In this document: one piece after another, positions 17,507 to 25,999 of the stretch
Layout of the letters: each line of letters opens with the position of its first letter
Position numbering within the stretch: the stretch's first letter is position 1
Source of the DNA: Micromonospora sp. NBRC 110009
GTDB taxonomy: Bacteria > Actinomycetota > Actinomycetes > Mycobacteriales > Micromonosporaceae
Assembly (NCBI RefSeq): GCF_030518795.1
Contig: NZ_CP130427.1
Span: forward strand, 6,510,001 to 6,574,000
Direction: 5' to 3'
DNA length: 64,000 nt
Notes under the pieces: generated by a model
Databases searched by the model: none
What the model was told of the DNA's origin: nothing
The model's input: only the letters and a program-made list of their open reading frames with translations
Translations under genes and position numbers: made by a program

Positions 17507-18100
17507 TCATCGCTCGACCTCGTAGTGGAGGTGGGTGACGCCCGGTGCCGGGACGGCGTCGACGAGGCGGAGGCGCACGTGCTCGGGGAGAGACTGGATG
17601 AAGGGCCGGCCGCCGCCGAGCAGGATCGGCACCTGGTGGAGGACCAGCTCGTCGACGAGCCCTGCCTTCAACGCCTCGGCCACGACGCCGCCGCCCATGA
17701 GGCCGACGTCCTTGTCGCCGGCGGCCTCGCGGGCCGCGGCGACCGCGTCCTCGATCCCGGTGGTGACGAGGGTCTGTCGCTCGGTCAGCTCCGGTGCCGG
17801 CCGGTGGCTGAGGACGAACAGCCGGGCTGTCGGATGGGGGCTGCCGCCTCCGAAATGGTCGGAGTCCTCGTAGGTGTTGCGCCCTGCCACGACCGCGCCC
17901 ACGCGCCCGGCGAGGGCGTCGAAGACCTTGGCGCTCGGGGCGCTCAACCTGAACCCGTCGAACACCTGGCTGGGCGTGTCGCCGTCGAAGTACCAGTCGA
18001 AGAGCGTCGTCCCGTCGCCGAGCCCACGCCCGGCGCCGGGATTGCGGCCGGTGAGGTAACCGTCGACCGACACCGCGTGGGCGCTGAAGACCTTGCTCAT
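17507..18100 (-). CDS. Dihydrofolate reductase family protein (RibD C-terminal domain)
   Basis: The protein has 197 residues with the DHFR/RibD-C fold. The opening HAVSVDGYLTGRNPGAGRGLG is followed by VVAGRNTYED. LMGGGVVAEALKAGLVDELVLHQVPILLGGG carries the glycine-rich NADPH loop and the family signature. These proteins are NADPH reductases of mostly unknown substrate rather than true FolA. The ATG at 18100 was chosen over an in-frame codon 51 bp upstream, since conserved sequence starts at MSKVFSAHAVSVDGY. It is divergent from the HxlR regulator at 18193 across a 92-bp spacer with a palindrome, and is probably controlled by it. Confidence 0.87.
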   Translation of the reverse strand: MSKVFSAHAVSVDGYLTGRNPGAGRGLGDGTTLFDWYFDGDTPSQVFDGFRLSAPSAKVFDALAGRVGAVVAGRNTYEDSDHFGGGSPHPTARLFVLSHRPAPELTERQTLVTTGIEDAVAAAREAAGDKDVGLMGGGVVAEALKAGLVDELVLHQVPILLGGGRPFIQSLPEHVRLRLVDAVPAPGVTHLHYEVER

Positions 18101-18156
18101 CTCCGTGATCCTCTCCTGGAGTTCCTTCAAGAGATGCTGTGACCGTAGCAACTTCA

Positions 18157-18171
18157 GTTCCCTGAGGGAAC
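18157..18171. promoter_or_regulatory. Palindrome between the DHFR-like gene and the HxlR gene
   Basis: GTTCCCTGAGGGAAC is a perfect inverted repeat of 6-bp arms around TGA. It lies 22 bp before the HxlR start and 57 bp from the DHFR start. HxlR proteins commonly bind such sites in divergent intergenic regions, so it is the likely operator. Confidence 0.7.
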
Positions 18172-18192
18172 CCCGATTGCTAGACTGGTTCC

Positions 18193-18645
18193 ATGCAGCG
18201 CACCGACTTCAGCAAGATGGCGTGCTCCATCGCGCGTACGCTCGACGTCATCGGGGAGCCCTGGTCGCCGCTGATCCTGCGTGACGTATGGGTGGGGCTC
18301 ACCCGGTTCGAGCAGCTCCAGGCCGACCTGGGGATCTCGCGCAAGGTCCTGACCGAGCGGCTGAACCACCTCGTCGACCAAGGCGTGCTCGAGCGCCGTC
18401 CCTATGACCGGCGACCGCGTTACGAGTACGTCCTGACGGAGAAGGGCGCCGAGCTGGTCGACCTGCTCATGGTCATGGCCGGCTGGGGAGACAAGTGGCT
18501 CGCGGGCGAGGCTGGCCCGCCAGTGCTCTACCGCCACCACGCGTGCGGCGAGGTCAGCGGTGTCGACCTGCGCTGTGCCCACTGCGGCGAGCCGATGCAC
18601 GCAAACGACGTCGACCCGCTGCCGGGCCCCGGCGCAGCCGTGTGA
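18193..18645 (+). CDS. HxlR family winged-helix regulator
   Basis: This 150-residue MarR-like regulator has the HxlR pattern. C11 is in MACSIARTLDVIGEPW, the recognition region reads RFEQLQADLGISRKVLTERL, and the wing contains RRPYDRRPRYEYVLTEKG. The N-terminal cysteine corresponds to the redox- or quinone-sensing cysteine of QorR/HypR-type members. The C-terminus adds a CxxC-type element (CGEVSGVDLRCAHCGEPM) that could bind zinc. It is divergent from the DHFR/PPOX pair. By analogy it may report electrophile stress to those reductases. Confidence 0.88.
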   Translation: MQRTDFSKMACSIARTLDVIGEPWSPLILRDVWVGLTRFEQLQADLGISRKVLTERLNHLVDQGVLERRPYDRRPRYEYVLTEKGAELVDLLMVMAGWGDKWLAGEAGPPVLYRHHACGEVSGVDLRCAHCGEPMHANDVDPLPGPGAAV

Positions 18646-18771
18646 CCGAGACGAGCCCGGAGCCCCGGCCGGCCTCGACGGCCCGACAGCATCCGCGACG
18701 GCCGTCGGGCGCGCCCCCGGTCCGTCGACCCCGGCATACCCTGCGGGTGGGCCTCCCCGCCACGACGGGGA

Positions 18772-19395
18772 TCAGCGCACGACGGCGTACCGCACATGAA
18801 CGGCGTACGGCGAGTGGTGGACCGAAAGGATCTTGAGGTCGATATCGCCGTCGAAGCCCTCGAAGAGCCGCTTCCCCCGGCCGAGGACGACCGGAGCGGT
18901 GGTGATGCCGAGCTCGTCGACCACCCCCGCCGCGAGCGCCTGCCGAATGATGTCAGCGCCCCCGCCAATGGCGACGCCGCTGTCGCCCGCCGCCCGCCGG
19001 GCCGCCGCCAACGCCTCCTCGAACCCGTTGACCATGAGGAAACCGGTGCTCGGGTCGGGCTGGTCCGCAGTGCGATGGGTGAGCACGACCATGGTGCCTC
19101 CGAACGGATTCCGCCCGCCCCAGGCCCCGGCGCTGTCGTACATGCCTCGGCCGCACAGGCCGGCGCTCGTCCCCTCGAGCAGCGCGTCGAAGTACGCACG
19201 GTCCGCGTCGGTCATGCCGGCGCCGGGTTCGCGCTCCGTCTCATAGGTCCACGGCCCACCCATCACCCAGTAGTGGAGTCGCTCGCCGCCGACGCCGAGC
19301 CCCTGGCCCGCACGATCGTCGGGACCGGTGACATAGCCGTCCAGTGACACGGTGATGGCGGCCTTCACCGGGCCTCGCCGCTCGGTGGTGCTCAT
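18772..19395 (-). CDS. Second dihydrofolate reductase family protein
   Basis: The protein has 207 residues and the same fold as the gene at 17507. The opening is KAAITVSLDGYVTGPDDRAG, with GRGMYDSAGAWGG in the middle and VAIGGGADIIRQALAAGVVDELGITTAPVVLG at the NADPH-site signature. The ATG at 19395 follows AGGAGGAA, which decides the start over longer in-frame options. It converges with the HxlR gene and has no partner on its own strand. It is a paralogue by family, not a recent tandem copy, since sequence and length differ. The substrate is unknown. Confidence 0.87.
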   Translation of the reverse strand: MSTTERRGPVKAAITVSLDGYVTGPDDRAGQGLGVGGERLHYWVMGGPWTYETEREPGAGMTDADRAYFDALLEGTSAGLCGRGMYDSAGAWGGRNPFGGTMVVLTHRTADQPDPSTGFLMVNGFEEALAAARRAAGDSGVAIGGGADIIRQALAAGVVDELGITTAPVVLGRGKRLFEGFDGDIDLKILSVHHSPYAVHVRYAVVR

Positions 19396-19983
19396 GATTC
19401 CTCCTGTTACGGATATCGGAGACATCGGACATAGCAGAGACTGCCCGCCAGCGCTGGACTCATCGGTCCGCTTCGTCGAGCTTGGGTCAGGTCGAGCCTG
19501 GCTGCGCATTCGCAATCCTCGGTCACCCTGGCCGACACCATCCTCGGCCTCGTCAACGGAGTCACGCCAGGGATGTCACTCAAGCTCGGCGGCAATGACT
19601 GCGGTCCACAGAAGGTCGCGAAGCGTCCAGACGCCGACGTCGACGGCGGCCGGGTCGAGTCGGCCGTCTTGGTGACGTAGGAGTTCTTCGTGCCCGCGGT
19701 GCCGGCGGTCGAGCACGTGCCGCAGGTTGCTTGCGTGGTGTGAACGCGTTGGTCGGCCTGGCGGATGCGGGCGTCAGGTACGAGGTATTCGCCGATCTCG
19801 CGGGTGGTCACCCCATCGGCGACAGTCCGCCAACGTCGGTCCCGATCGTCACCCAATGCCATCCCAGGTGGCGTTGCCACATCGCCCCAGGCCCATAGCG
19901 CTGGGCACCTCGGAGCGACAGTGTCATCCACTAAGCTCAGTCATCCCGTGTGAGCTCACCATCAGGAACCGGGTGAATGCACC
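19396..19983. other. Gene-poor gap upstream of the Imm1 gene
   Basis: No reading frame here resembles a known family. One minus-strand frame (about 19560-19720) ends in RDLLWTAVIAAELE before a stop and could be a gene remnant, but I cannot assign it. Confidence 0.35.
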
Positions 19984-20370
19984 GTGCAGGCCTGGATTGA
20001 CAGCATCGCCACCGCAGTAGCCGACGTTGCCGAGCTCAATGCGATCCTCGGCCCCGAACCGCCCAAGGGCGTGACTCTCGTCAGTGACGACGGCCGGCGG
20101 ACCCTGCATATCAACTTCTACGGAGCTCGGTCCGACCTGTACTGGGAGACCGAAACCGACCTTCTACTCGCGTGGGGGCCGGTACCGCCTGCCGCCCCGG
20201 CCAACCAGGTCGTCGACGACGCCGAATACGCGTACGACAACCCATGGTTCGCCCTTCCCGACGGCGCCGAGCCCTTCGAGATCACAGCCGCCCAGGCCCG
20301 CCAGGCAGCCCACGAGTTCCTGCGCACCGGTGGACGCCCCACGAACGTCCAGTGGGTCGTCAAACCCTAG
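19984..20370 (+). CDS. Imm1 family immunity protein
   Basis: The protein has 128 residues with the Imm1 pattern. VTLVSDDGRRTLHINFYG is followed by LYWETETDLLLAWGP, then DAEYAYDNPWFALPDG and an ending with ITAAQARQAAHEFLRTGGRP and VQW. Imm1 proteins neutralise deaminase or nuclease toxins of polymorphic toxin systems by direct binding. No toxin gene, WXG100 gene or secretion gene is next to it, so this is an orphan immunity gene. It could protect against toxins of relatives or be left from a lost toxin locus. The GTG at 19984 is the best start. Confidence 0.83.
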   Translation: MQAWIDSIATAVADVAELNAILGPEPPKGVTLVSDDGRRTLHINFYGARSDLYWETETDLLLAWGPVPPAAPANQVVDDAEYAYDNPWFALPDGAEPFEITAAQARQAAHEFLRTGGRPTNVQWVVKP

Positions 20371-20470
20371 AACTCGTGGGCTGGAGGCGTTCGGCCGTGT
20401 CCGCCTGGTGAGATGTTCATGAGTTTCAACAGCGCTGGGCTCCGTCCTAGCAGTGCTGTCGAGCACGAGC

Positions 20471-21010
20471 TCATGCAGACGGCGTGACCGGGGACCGCAT
20501 GCCGAGCCACTGCTCGGCGTCCCAGGCCTGGAACCGCTCTACCTCGGTGAACCCCAGCTTTGCCGCGAGGCGCATCGAGCCGACGTTGGCGGTTTGGGTG
20601 GTGAGCACCACCGGCTCGCCGGGAAGGACGCCGTCGAACCAGTCGAGTGCCGCCGCGCACGCCTCGGCGGCGTACCCGAATCCCCACGCCCGCGGCAGAA
20701 ACAGGTAACCGAGATCGGCCTTCCCCACGGCAGCCGGACGACGGTGCCCCGTTGCTCTCCTGAGCAGGATCTGGCCGATCATCGCCCCGTCGAGATCAAC
20801 GACGAAACTCCCGGGCCACCGCTCGGGCGCCCCGGGCATCTCGCGCTCAAGCTCGTCACGCGGCCGGGGGCCGCCGAGGTAGGTGTGCACCTCTGGCGAC
20901 GCCAGCAGCTCGATGAACGCCGAACGGTCCCGGGCCTCGGACTCACGGAGCACGAGCCTCTCGGTCCGGATCGGCTCAGGCGGCCAGGCAACGGGTCCGA
21001 GCTCAGTCAT
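20471..21010 (-). CDS. GNAT family N-acetyltransferase (RimJ/RimL-like)
   Basis: The protein has 179 residues. It opens with the RimJ-type phrase IRTERLVLRESEARDRSAF, has the acetyl-CoA core YLFLPRAWGFGYAAEACAAAL and ends with NVGSMRLAAKLGFTEVERF. These are the hallmarks of the GNAT group that acetylates protein N-termini or small amines. The substrate is unknown. It is monocistronic, and the ATG at 21010 precedes the conserved region closely. Confidence 0.87.
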   Translation of the reverse strand: MTELGPVAWPPEPIRTERLVLRESEARDRSAFIELLASPEVHTYLGGPRPRDELEREMPGAPERWPGSFVVDLDGAMIGQILLRRATGHRRPAAVGKADLGYLFLPRAWGFGYAAEACAAALDWFDGVLPGEPVVLTTQTANVGSMRLAAKLGFTEVERFQAWDAEQWLGMRSPVTPSA

Positions 21011-21216
21011 GCCGGCAGCTAATCAGCAGACTCGGCAGCGATCAAGACTCGCGGAAGGCTGAATAGGCGCGTGGCACTCCGCCGTTGACGGAGGACGAGA
21101 TCGAGAAGAGACGCAAGCTGTACTCCGGCATTCCCGGCCTCGCCTCTGATGAGGTCGTAGGCGCGGGTACGCCTCGGCTACCGCCCAGGACCGCTGACCG
21201 GCGTACCGCGGGCGGC

Positions 21217-21807
21217 TCAGCGTCCCGGTACCGGGGCCGATCGAGGTCGGTCTGACGACGCTCGGGCCGTAGCGCGCCACCAACGGCGCGACGCCAGCGC
21301 GGCCAGCCCGGCGCCGGCGGCGTTGAGCAGTACGTCGTCCACAGAGGACACGCGGTCCAGCTGCAGGACGTACTGCGCGGCCTCGACCAGGACCGAGCAG
21401 CCCGCAGCGAGCGCCAGGATCCGCGGCACCGACCTCAGCGCCGCGAACCGCACCGGGGCGAGGAACCCCAGCGCCGCGAACACCAGAAGGTTGCCGACGA
21501 CCTGGCCCATCGCCGTCACCGGGTCGCCTGCGAGAATAGTGAGAAGATCCCGTAGCGGTACCAGGCTCACCCGGCCGGGGACGGCCCCGGCCCGGTCGCC
21601 CGGCAACATGATCATCCATACCCACGGCACCGTCCCGTAGACCATGCCGACCTCGGCCAGCGACATCCGCCACGCCGGGGTGGTGTCGGTGACACTCCGA
21701 CGGCGCGCCAGGGCCCACACCGCCAGCGCGGCCAACGGCAGTGCGGCCACCGTGATGAGTGCCACGCCCCTGAACGTACCGATCCAGCCGTGCCACCCCT
21801 CGACCAT
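21217..21807 (-). CDS. VanZ-like family membrane protein
   Basis: The protein has 196 residues with about five hydrophobic helices and VanZ-type features. RVSLVPLRDLL is followed by NLLVFAALGFLAPV and VEAAQYVLQLDRVSSVDDVLLNAAGA, the last being the most conserved VanZ region. VanZ confers low-level teicoplanin resistance in enterococci. Actinobacterial relatives are of unknown function in the envelope. The tail is Arg/Ser-rich. It lies alone between gaps without recognised genes, and resistance should not be assumed. Confidence 0.83.
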   Translation of the reverse strand: MVEGWHGWIGTFRGVALITVAALPLAALAVWALARRRSVTDTTPAWRMSLAEVGMVYGTVPWVWMIMLPGDRAGAVPGRVSLVPLRDLLTILAGDPVTAMGQVVGNLLVFAALGFLAPVRFAALRSVPRILALAAGCSVLVEAAQYVLQLDRVSSVDDVLLNAAGAGLAALASRRWWRATARASSDRPRSAPVPGR

Positions 21808-22077
21808 GCCACCTCCGCTTCCGTCCGACCGCGAAATCTACCCGGGCCCGAGCCGGGCCCCGTCGTGATGGTCGGGCGGCTTCCGGTCGGTGATGTAGTC
21901 ACGGAGCCCTGGCCGGCGTAGTCGGTCCTCTGACCGGAGCCCTCTCACTGGCCCGGCTCGGGGTCGAAGAGATCGGCCATCTTCACAACGGTCGCATCGT
22001 TCTTCGCCATGGGGCAAGTCTGGCGCTGCGACGATCCTGACCGCAGCCGAGGGGACATTCACGTCACGGACTGACAG

Positions 22078-22650
22078 CTACCCCCGCCGCCTGCGCCGGC
22101 GACGCATACGCCTCGAAGGCGGCAACATTTTCGTCGCCACGCGACCGCCTCCGCCCGGTAACGGTGATGCCGGTGCCGCAGAGTCATCCGGGTTGACCCA
22201 CGACAGGAATACCAACCCGGTCACAACCAGGCCAAGGATTCCAAAGATCAATGGTTGCTGCCACTCATCGCCCGGTGGCCACGCCTCCCAGGCCCCCGGC
22301 CCAACCACGCGAGCGTCAAGGTCGAGCCGCTCCCCCGCCACGCGGGGGTCCTCGTCGAACATGCTCCCGTACTCGACGTCGCTGATCCGCAGTGTGCCGT
22401 CAGTGGAGACGAAGGTCCCGTCACACCACCAACCATGAACCTTGGACCCCTTGTCGAAGGCGCACCGGCTGACCGTCAGGGTCCCGTCGACTCCCCACCT
22501 CTGGGCCCGCATTTGCTCGATGCCGTTCCAGAGCGACGCGGCGGTGACGAGTAGCAGGAACCCGACGAACGCCACCCCGACGACGTTGAACCAGCCAAGG
22601 TCCCGCACGTGCTCAACCCGTCGCAGCAGCCACCCACGCACCCGTGACAT
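22078..22650 (-). CDS. Hypothetical two-helix membrane protein
   Basis: The protein has 190 residues. A basic N-terminus precedes a membrane helix at about 22-44. An extracytoplasmic domain of about 90 residues follows, with two cysteines (C63 in VSRCAFDKG and C76 in GWWCDGTF) that could form a disulfide. A second helix lies near 133-151, and the C-terminal run is strongly Arg-rich (RRMRRRRRRRG). The ATG at 22650 gives the natural basic leader; an upstream start would add 33 atypical residues. I do not recognise the family. The layout resembles small actinobacterial membrane proteins of unknown role. Confidence 0.65.
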   Translation of the reverse strand: MSRVRGWLLRRVEHVRDLGWFNVVGVAFVGFLLLVTAASLWNGIEQMRAQRWGVDGTLTVSRCAFDKGSKVHGWWCDGTFVSTDGTLRISDVEYGSMFDEDPRVAGERLDLDARVVGPGAWEAWPPGDEWQQPLIFGILGLVVTGLVFLSWVNPDDSAAPASPLPGGGGRVATKMLPPSRRMRRRRRRRG

Positions 22651-23264
22651 GCCGCCCAGGGTAGGCAGCCCCCGCCATTCGCAGCAGCGCCGCGAACGGT
22701 AGCCGAACTCCGCAAGCTGCTGCGGCACAACACATCGCTGAGGTAGCAACGATCCCTTGACCCCCAGGCAACCAACACGGCTCGCTGACCTGCATGGCCA
22801 GGAGGCTCTAGCGGCGGCAACCGTTCCTGGGGTCCGTAGACGTCCTTAGCCGCTCGTACCGTCGTCACTCAGATAGTCAGCCACGATCACCGTCGGCCCG
22901 AGCAATTAGGGACGGCCCGTCGGGTTCCAAGACACCTGTCGCCGCGACGGTGCCCCGTCGCGTCGCCGAGCCGCCGGCTCGGCGTAGCTCCAGCCGCGCG
23001 AGGGCGGGCTCCCCGGCCGGGCCGTCTACGCAACTGTGCCCTACATCGAGAGCGCAAGCCCCACCGACGCCGATCTGCCGTGCCCGAGTTTCCGACCGCT
23101 CGCTTGTTAGGCGCTTGCGGCAAGAGTCGCTGTGTCCACCGACTTCCACCGGGTCTGGCTGCGGAGCGCGCCCCTGTCCGTACTCAGGGGGTTCGGCCGA
23201 CCTGGCCGATGCGATCGACGGCGTCCGGGCCGCGCATGAGTCCCGGCTGGCCGAGCTGGAGAAG
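22651..23264. other. Gene-poor gap with no recognisable gene
   Basis: A forward frame ending at 23300 has a short helical stretch (ADAIDGVRAAHESRLAELEKS) that could be a gene end, overlapping the sigma factor 3' end on the other strand. Nothing else has family resemblance. Confidence 0.35.
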
Positions 23265-24479
23265 TCAGCCCAGCGTGGCCGCCTTGCGCAGCAGCACTGA
23301 GCGTTCGCGCTGGTTGGCGCACAGCCGGGCCGCCAGCTCCAGCTCGGCGCGCGCCTCCGGTCGCCGTCCAAGCCGGGCCAGCAGTTCACCGCGTACGGTC
23401 GGAACCAAATGCGAACCGGGGAGCCGGTCCGAGGCGATCAGCTCGTCCACGATGGCCAGGGCTTGCGCCGGGCCCGAGGCCATGGCCACCGCGACGGCCC
23501 GGTTGAGCTCCACCACCGGCGAAGGTGCGACTCGGCCGAGCGCCTCGTAGAGGACGACGATCCGGTCCCAGTCGGTCGCCTCGACGGAGAGCGCCGACGC
23601 GTGGGCGGCGGCGATCGCGGCCTGCAGGCCGTAAGGGCCGAGGCCGCGAGTCGATGCCATGGCCAGCGTGGCCAGCCCACGACGAATCGCCGAGAAGTCC
23701 CACCGCCGCCGGTCCTGGTCTTCGAGCAGGATCGGCGAACCGTCCGGGGCGGTCCGGGCCGGGAAGCGCGCGGCCGTCAGCTCCAACAGGGCGAGCAGGC
23801 CGTGCACCTCCGGCTCGGCCGGCTGCAGCGCGGCCAGCGTGCGAGCCAGCCGGATTGCCTCGTACGCGACCTCAGGGCGCAGCAGCCGGTCACCCGACGT
23901 GGCCGTCGACCCCTCGGTGAAGATCACGTAGAGGACGCTGAGCACGCCGCCCAGCCGTTCCCGGCGCTCGCCGGCCGCCGGCAGCTCGAACGGCACCCCA
24001 GCCGCCGCGATCGTCTTCTTGCCCCGGGTGATGCGGGCCTGCACGGTCGGCACGGGTACGAGGAACGCGCGGGCGATCTCCTCGCTGGAAAGCCCGCCCA
24101 CCACGCGCAGGGTCAGCGCCACTCGGACCTCGGGGGACAGCACCGGGTGGCAGCTGATGAACATCAGCGCCAGGACGTCGTCGTCGATCTTGTCGGGGTC
24201 GATTTCTTCGTCGACCGCCGGGTCGGCCGCCAGCAGGGCGTAACGGTCCTGGAGGGCGGTCCGGCGGCGGATCGCGTCGATGGCCCGCCGCCGGGCCGTG
24301 GCCATCAGCCAGCCGGCCGGATTCGCCGGAGCGGCGAGCGGCCACGACACCAGCGCCTCGGCCACCGCCTCCTGGGCCGCGTCCTCGGCCAGCCCGAAAT
24401 CGCCGGTGAACCGGGTCAGCGCGGCGACGATCCGCGCCGACTCGATCCGCCAGACGGCTTCGACATCGGCCGTACCCAT
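23265..24479 (-). CDS. ECF sigma factor with long C-terminal domain (ECF42-type)
   Basis: The protein has 404 residues. Sigma region 2 is at about 10-75 (AEDAAQEAVAEALVSWPL, WLMATARRRAIDAIRR). Region 4 is near 110-165 (CHPVLSPEVRVALTLRVVGGLSSEEIARAFLVPVPTVQARI). A large C-terminal helical domain from about 185 reads LGGVLSVLYVIFTEG, EAIRLARTL and TDWDRIVVLYEALGRVAPSPVVELNRAVAVA. This domain is diagnostic of the ECF42 group, which is encoded next to YciI/DGPF proteins, as here, and lacks a classical anti-sigma factor. The signal it senses is not evident from the sequence. Confidence 0.9.
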   Translation of the reverse strand: MGTADVEAVWRIESARIVAALTRFTGDFGLAEDAAQEAVAEALVSWPLAAPANPAGWLMATARRRAIDAIRRRTALQDRYALLAADPAVDEEIDPDKIDDDVLALMFISCHPVLSPEVRVALTLRVVGGLSSEEIARAFLVPVPTVQARITRGKKTIAAAGVPFELPAAGERRERLGGVLSVLYVIFTEGSTATSGDRLLRPEVAYEAIRLARTLAALQPAEPEVHGLLALLELTAARFPARTAPDGSPILLEDQDRRRWDFSAIRRGLATLAMASTRGLGPYGLQAAIAAAHASALSVEATDWDRIVVLYEALGRVAPSPVVELNRAVAVAMASGPAQALAIVDELIASDRLPGSHLVPTVRGELLARLGRRPEARAELELAARLCANQRERSVLLRKAATLG

Positions 24480-24522
24480 CAGATCTGGCCGTTGCTCTCG
24501 CGCCCGGCCCAGTCCTTGGCGA

Positions 24523-24894
24523 TCACTCGTCGACCTGCGGGACCTCGTCGCTCCCGGGCACCCGCCGGACCTCGATCTTGGACCCGGGGGCCGCCGGGAC
24601 CCGCTTGGCCCACTCGACCGCCTCCTGTTTCGAGGCGACGTCGAGCAGGAAGAAGCCCCCGAACAGTTCCTTGGTCTCGCCGTACGGCCCGTCCGTGACC
24701 ACCGGGGCCTCGCCGCTGAAGTCGACCACGACGCCCAGGCCCGGATCGTCCAGCCCTTCCGCCGCGAGGAGAACGCCAGCCTTGACCGTCTCCTCGATGA
24801 ACTGGCGGGTCGTGGCCATCATCTCGTCGATGTTGGCCATCATGGCCGCGTTCGACTCGTCGGTGCCCCGCATGATCAGCAGGTACTTCGGCAT
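24523..24894 (-). CDS. YciI/DGPF domain protein linked to the ECF42 sigma factor
   Basis: The 123-residue protein opens with KYLLIMRGTDESNAAMM. It contains the DGPF motif in VTDGPYGETKELFGGFFLLDV and the phrase VEWAKRVPAA before a family-typical VRRVPG ending. It lies upstream of the sigma gene on the same strand with a 43-bp gap, and the pair is probably one operon. DGPF proteins of ECF42 loci are thought to be functional partners of the sigma factor, though their mechanism is unsettled. The ATG at 24894 follows GAGGAG. Confidence 0.88.
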   Translation of the reverse strand: MPKYLLIMRGTDESNAAMMANIDEMMATTRQFIEETVKAGVLLAAEGLDDPGLGVVVDFSGEAPVVTDGPYGETKELFGGFFLLDVASKQEAVEWAKRVPAAPGSKIEVRRVPGSDEVPQVDE

Positions 24895-25512
24895 CGCGTT
24901 CTCCTCGTCCGGCGGGGCCGCCTCTCGGCCCTCGCATCCACGTCGAACGAGCGGCCCGCGGATCGACACGGCCCCGGAGAAATCTCTCGCCGCGACGCAG
25001 CCGATCCCTCCGACCCGCGTTTCGCCCGTCAGAGCGGCCCCTGAGCGATGGCTGACGCGGACGCCCTGCTGGTCAGAAAGCTTATCGTCGCATCCGAGTT
25101 CGCCAAGATCGACGAAAGTCCTCACCGCTTGGTCTCACCACGCCTGTGGAGGTCCAGCTCACCGGCAGATGCCAACCGAGGAATTACGAGAAAAAGATTC
25201 CGGCTCAGATCTGATCCGTAGCCTCGGCATGGTCGTCCGCCCCCGTGCAGAAGGGTTTGCGACTACAGGCTGCAGCGCTTCAGTCGTCCATCGCGGCGGC
25301 GGTCCGTTCAGCGCCTTTGCTGTCATTCGTTGCTGTCACCAAGCCGGTCTCGCTTCCCCTGGGGCATACGGCTGTCGCCGGGGACGTCGGTCGGCTTGGC
25401 TGTACGGATGACTCACCTGCGCCCGCGTGCCGGGGGCGACGTCCAGGCGATGACCGCCGTTAACGCTCGGCTCCCGTCCCAACGGGCACGCAACGGGCCC
25501 GCGGCCGGGTCA
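24895..25512. other. Gap upstream of the ECF42 pair with no recognisable gene
   Basis: The part next to 24894 should contain the promoter of the YciI/sigma operon, but I cannot point to a specific motif. No reading frame resembles a known family. Confidence 0.35.
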
Positions 25513-25752
25513 TCAAGCCTCATCCCGCAACCGGGCTCGTGCCTGCTCGACCAGCTCGGCGTACCGCGGCGAAAACGGCTCGACCAGCTCCCGTTCCAGT
25601 AGGCAGGTGAGATTCCACAGCGCCCGTTGCTCCGCCTGATCCTCGACCAGGCCGGCGAAGTCGTTGGTCATCTCGTCGGTGCGATACAGCCACTCGAACA
25701 GAACCAGCGCCTCGTCGCGGCTGAGCCGCAAGACCACCTCGTCCTCTGCCAC
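25513..25752 (-). CDS. Small hypothetical helical protein
   Basis: The 79-residue acidic protein starts EDEVVLRLSRDEALVLFEWLYR and ends ELVEQARARLRDE. It is all-helical in appearance, with no membrane segment. Short proteins with the opening xLRLSRDEALVLFEWL occur in other actinobacteria as hypotheticals, which supports a real gene. No function can be named. It is divergent from the kinase gene at 26000. Confidence 0.65.
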   Translation of the reverse strand: MAEDEVVLRLSRDEALVLFEWLYRTDEMTNDFAGLVEDQAEQRALWNLTCLLERELVEPFSPRYAELVEQARARLRDEA

Positions 25753-25975
25753 GCCAGTAGCGTACGGACACCGTCAGTTTGGAAGGACGAAGATCACCGC
25801 CCCGAATTGGCCGAGACGCCTGCTGACGGCAGGGGAATGGGTCACGGCTGATGCCCGCTCGTGCCCCCTCGGGACACGGGCTACTGGCACGTGGCTGGCA
25901 CGGGGCTCGTTCGCTTAATGCCCTTGCGCTGACTTGTACTGTCCCTGGCGTGACTCGTGATGACACTCTGAACTT

Positions 25976-25992
25976 CCCTTGTCAGACAAGGG
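25976..25992. promoter_or_regulatory. 17-bp perfect palindrome just upstream of the kinase gene
   Basis: CCCTTGTCAGACAAGGG has perfect 8-bp arms around one central A and ends 7 bp before the GTG start at 26000. Its right arm contains the AAGGG that would serve as ribosome site. With a 1-nt centre it is better read as a protein-binding operator than as an RNA hairpin. Confidence 0.6.
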
Positions 25993-25999
25993 CGTCTCG

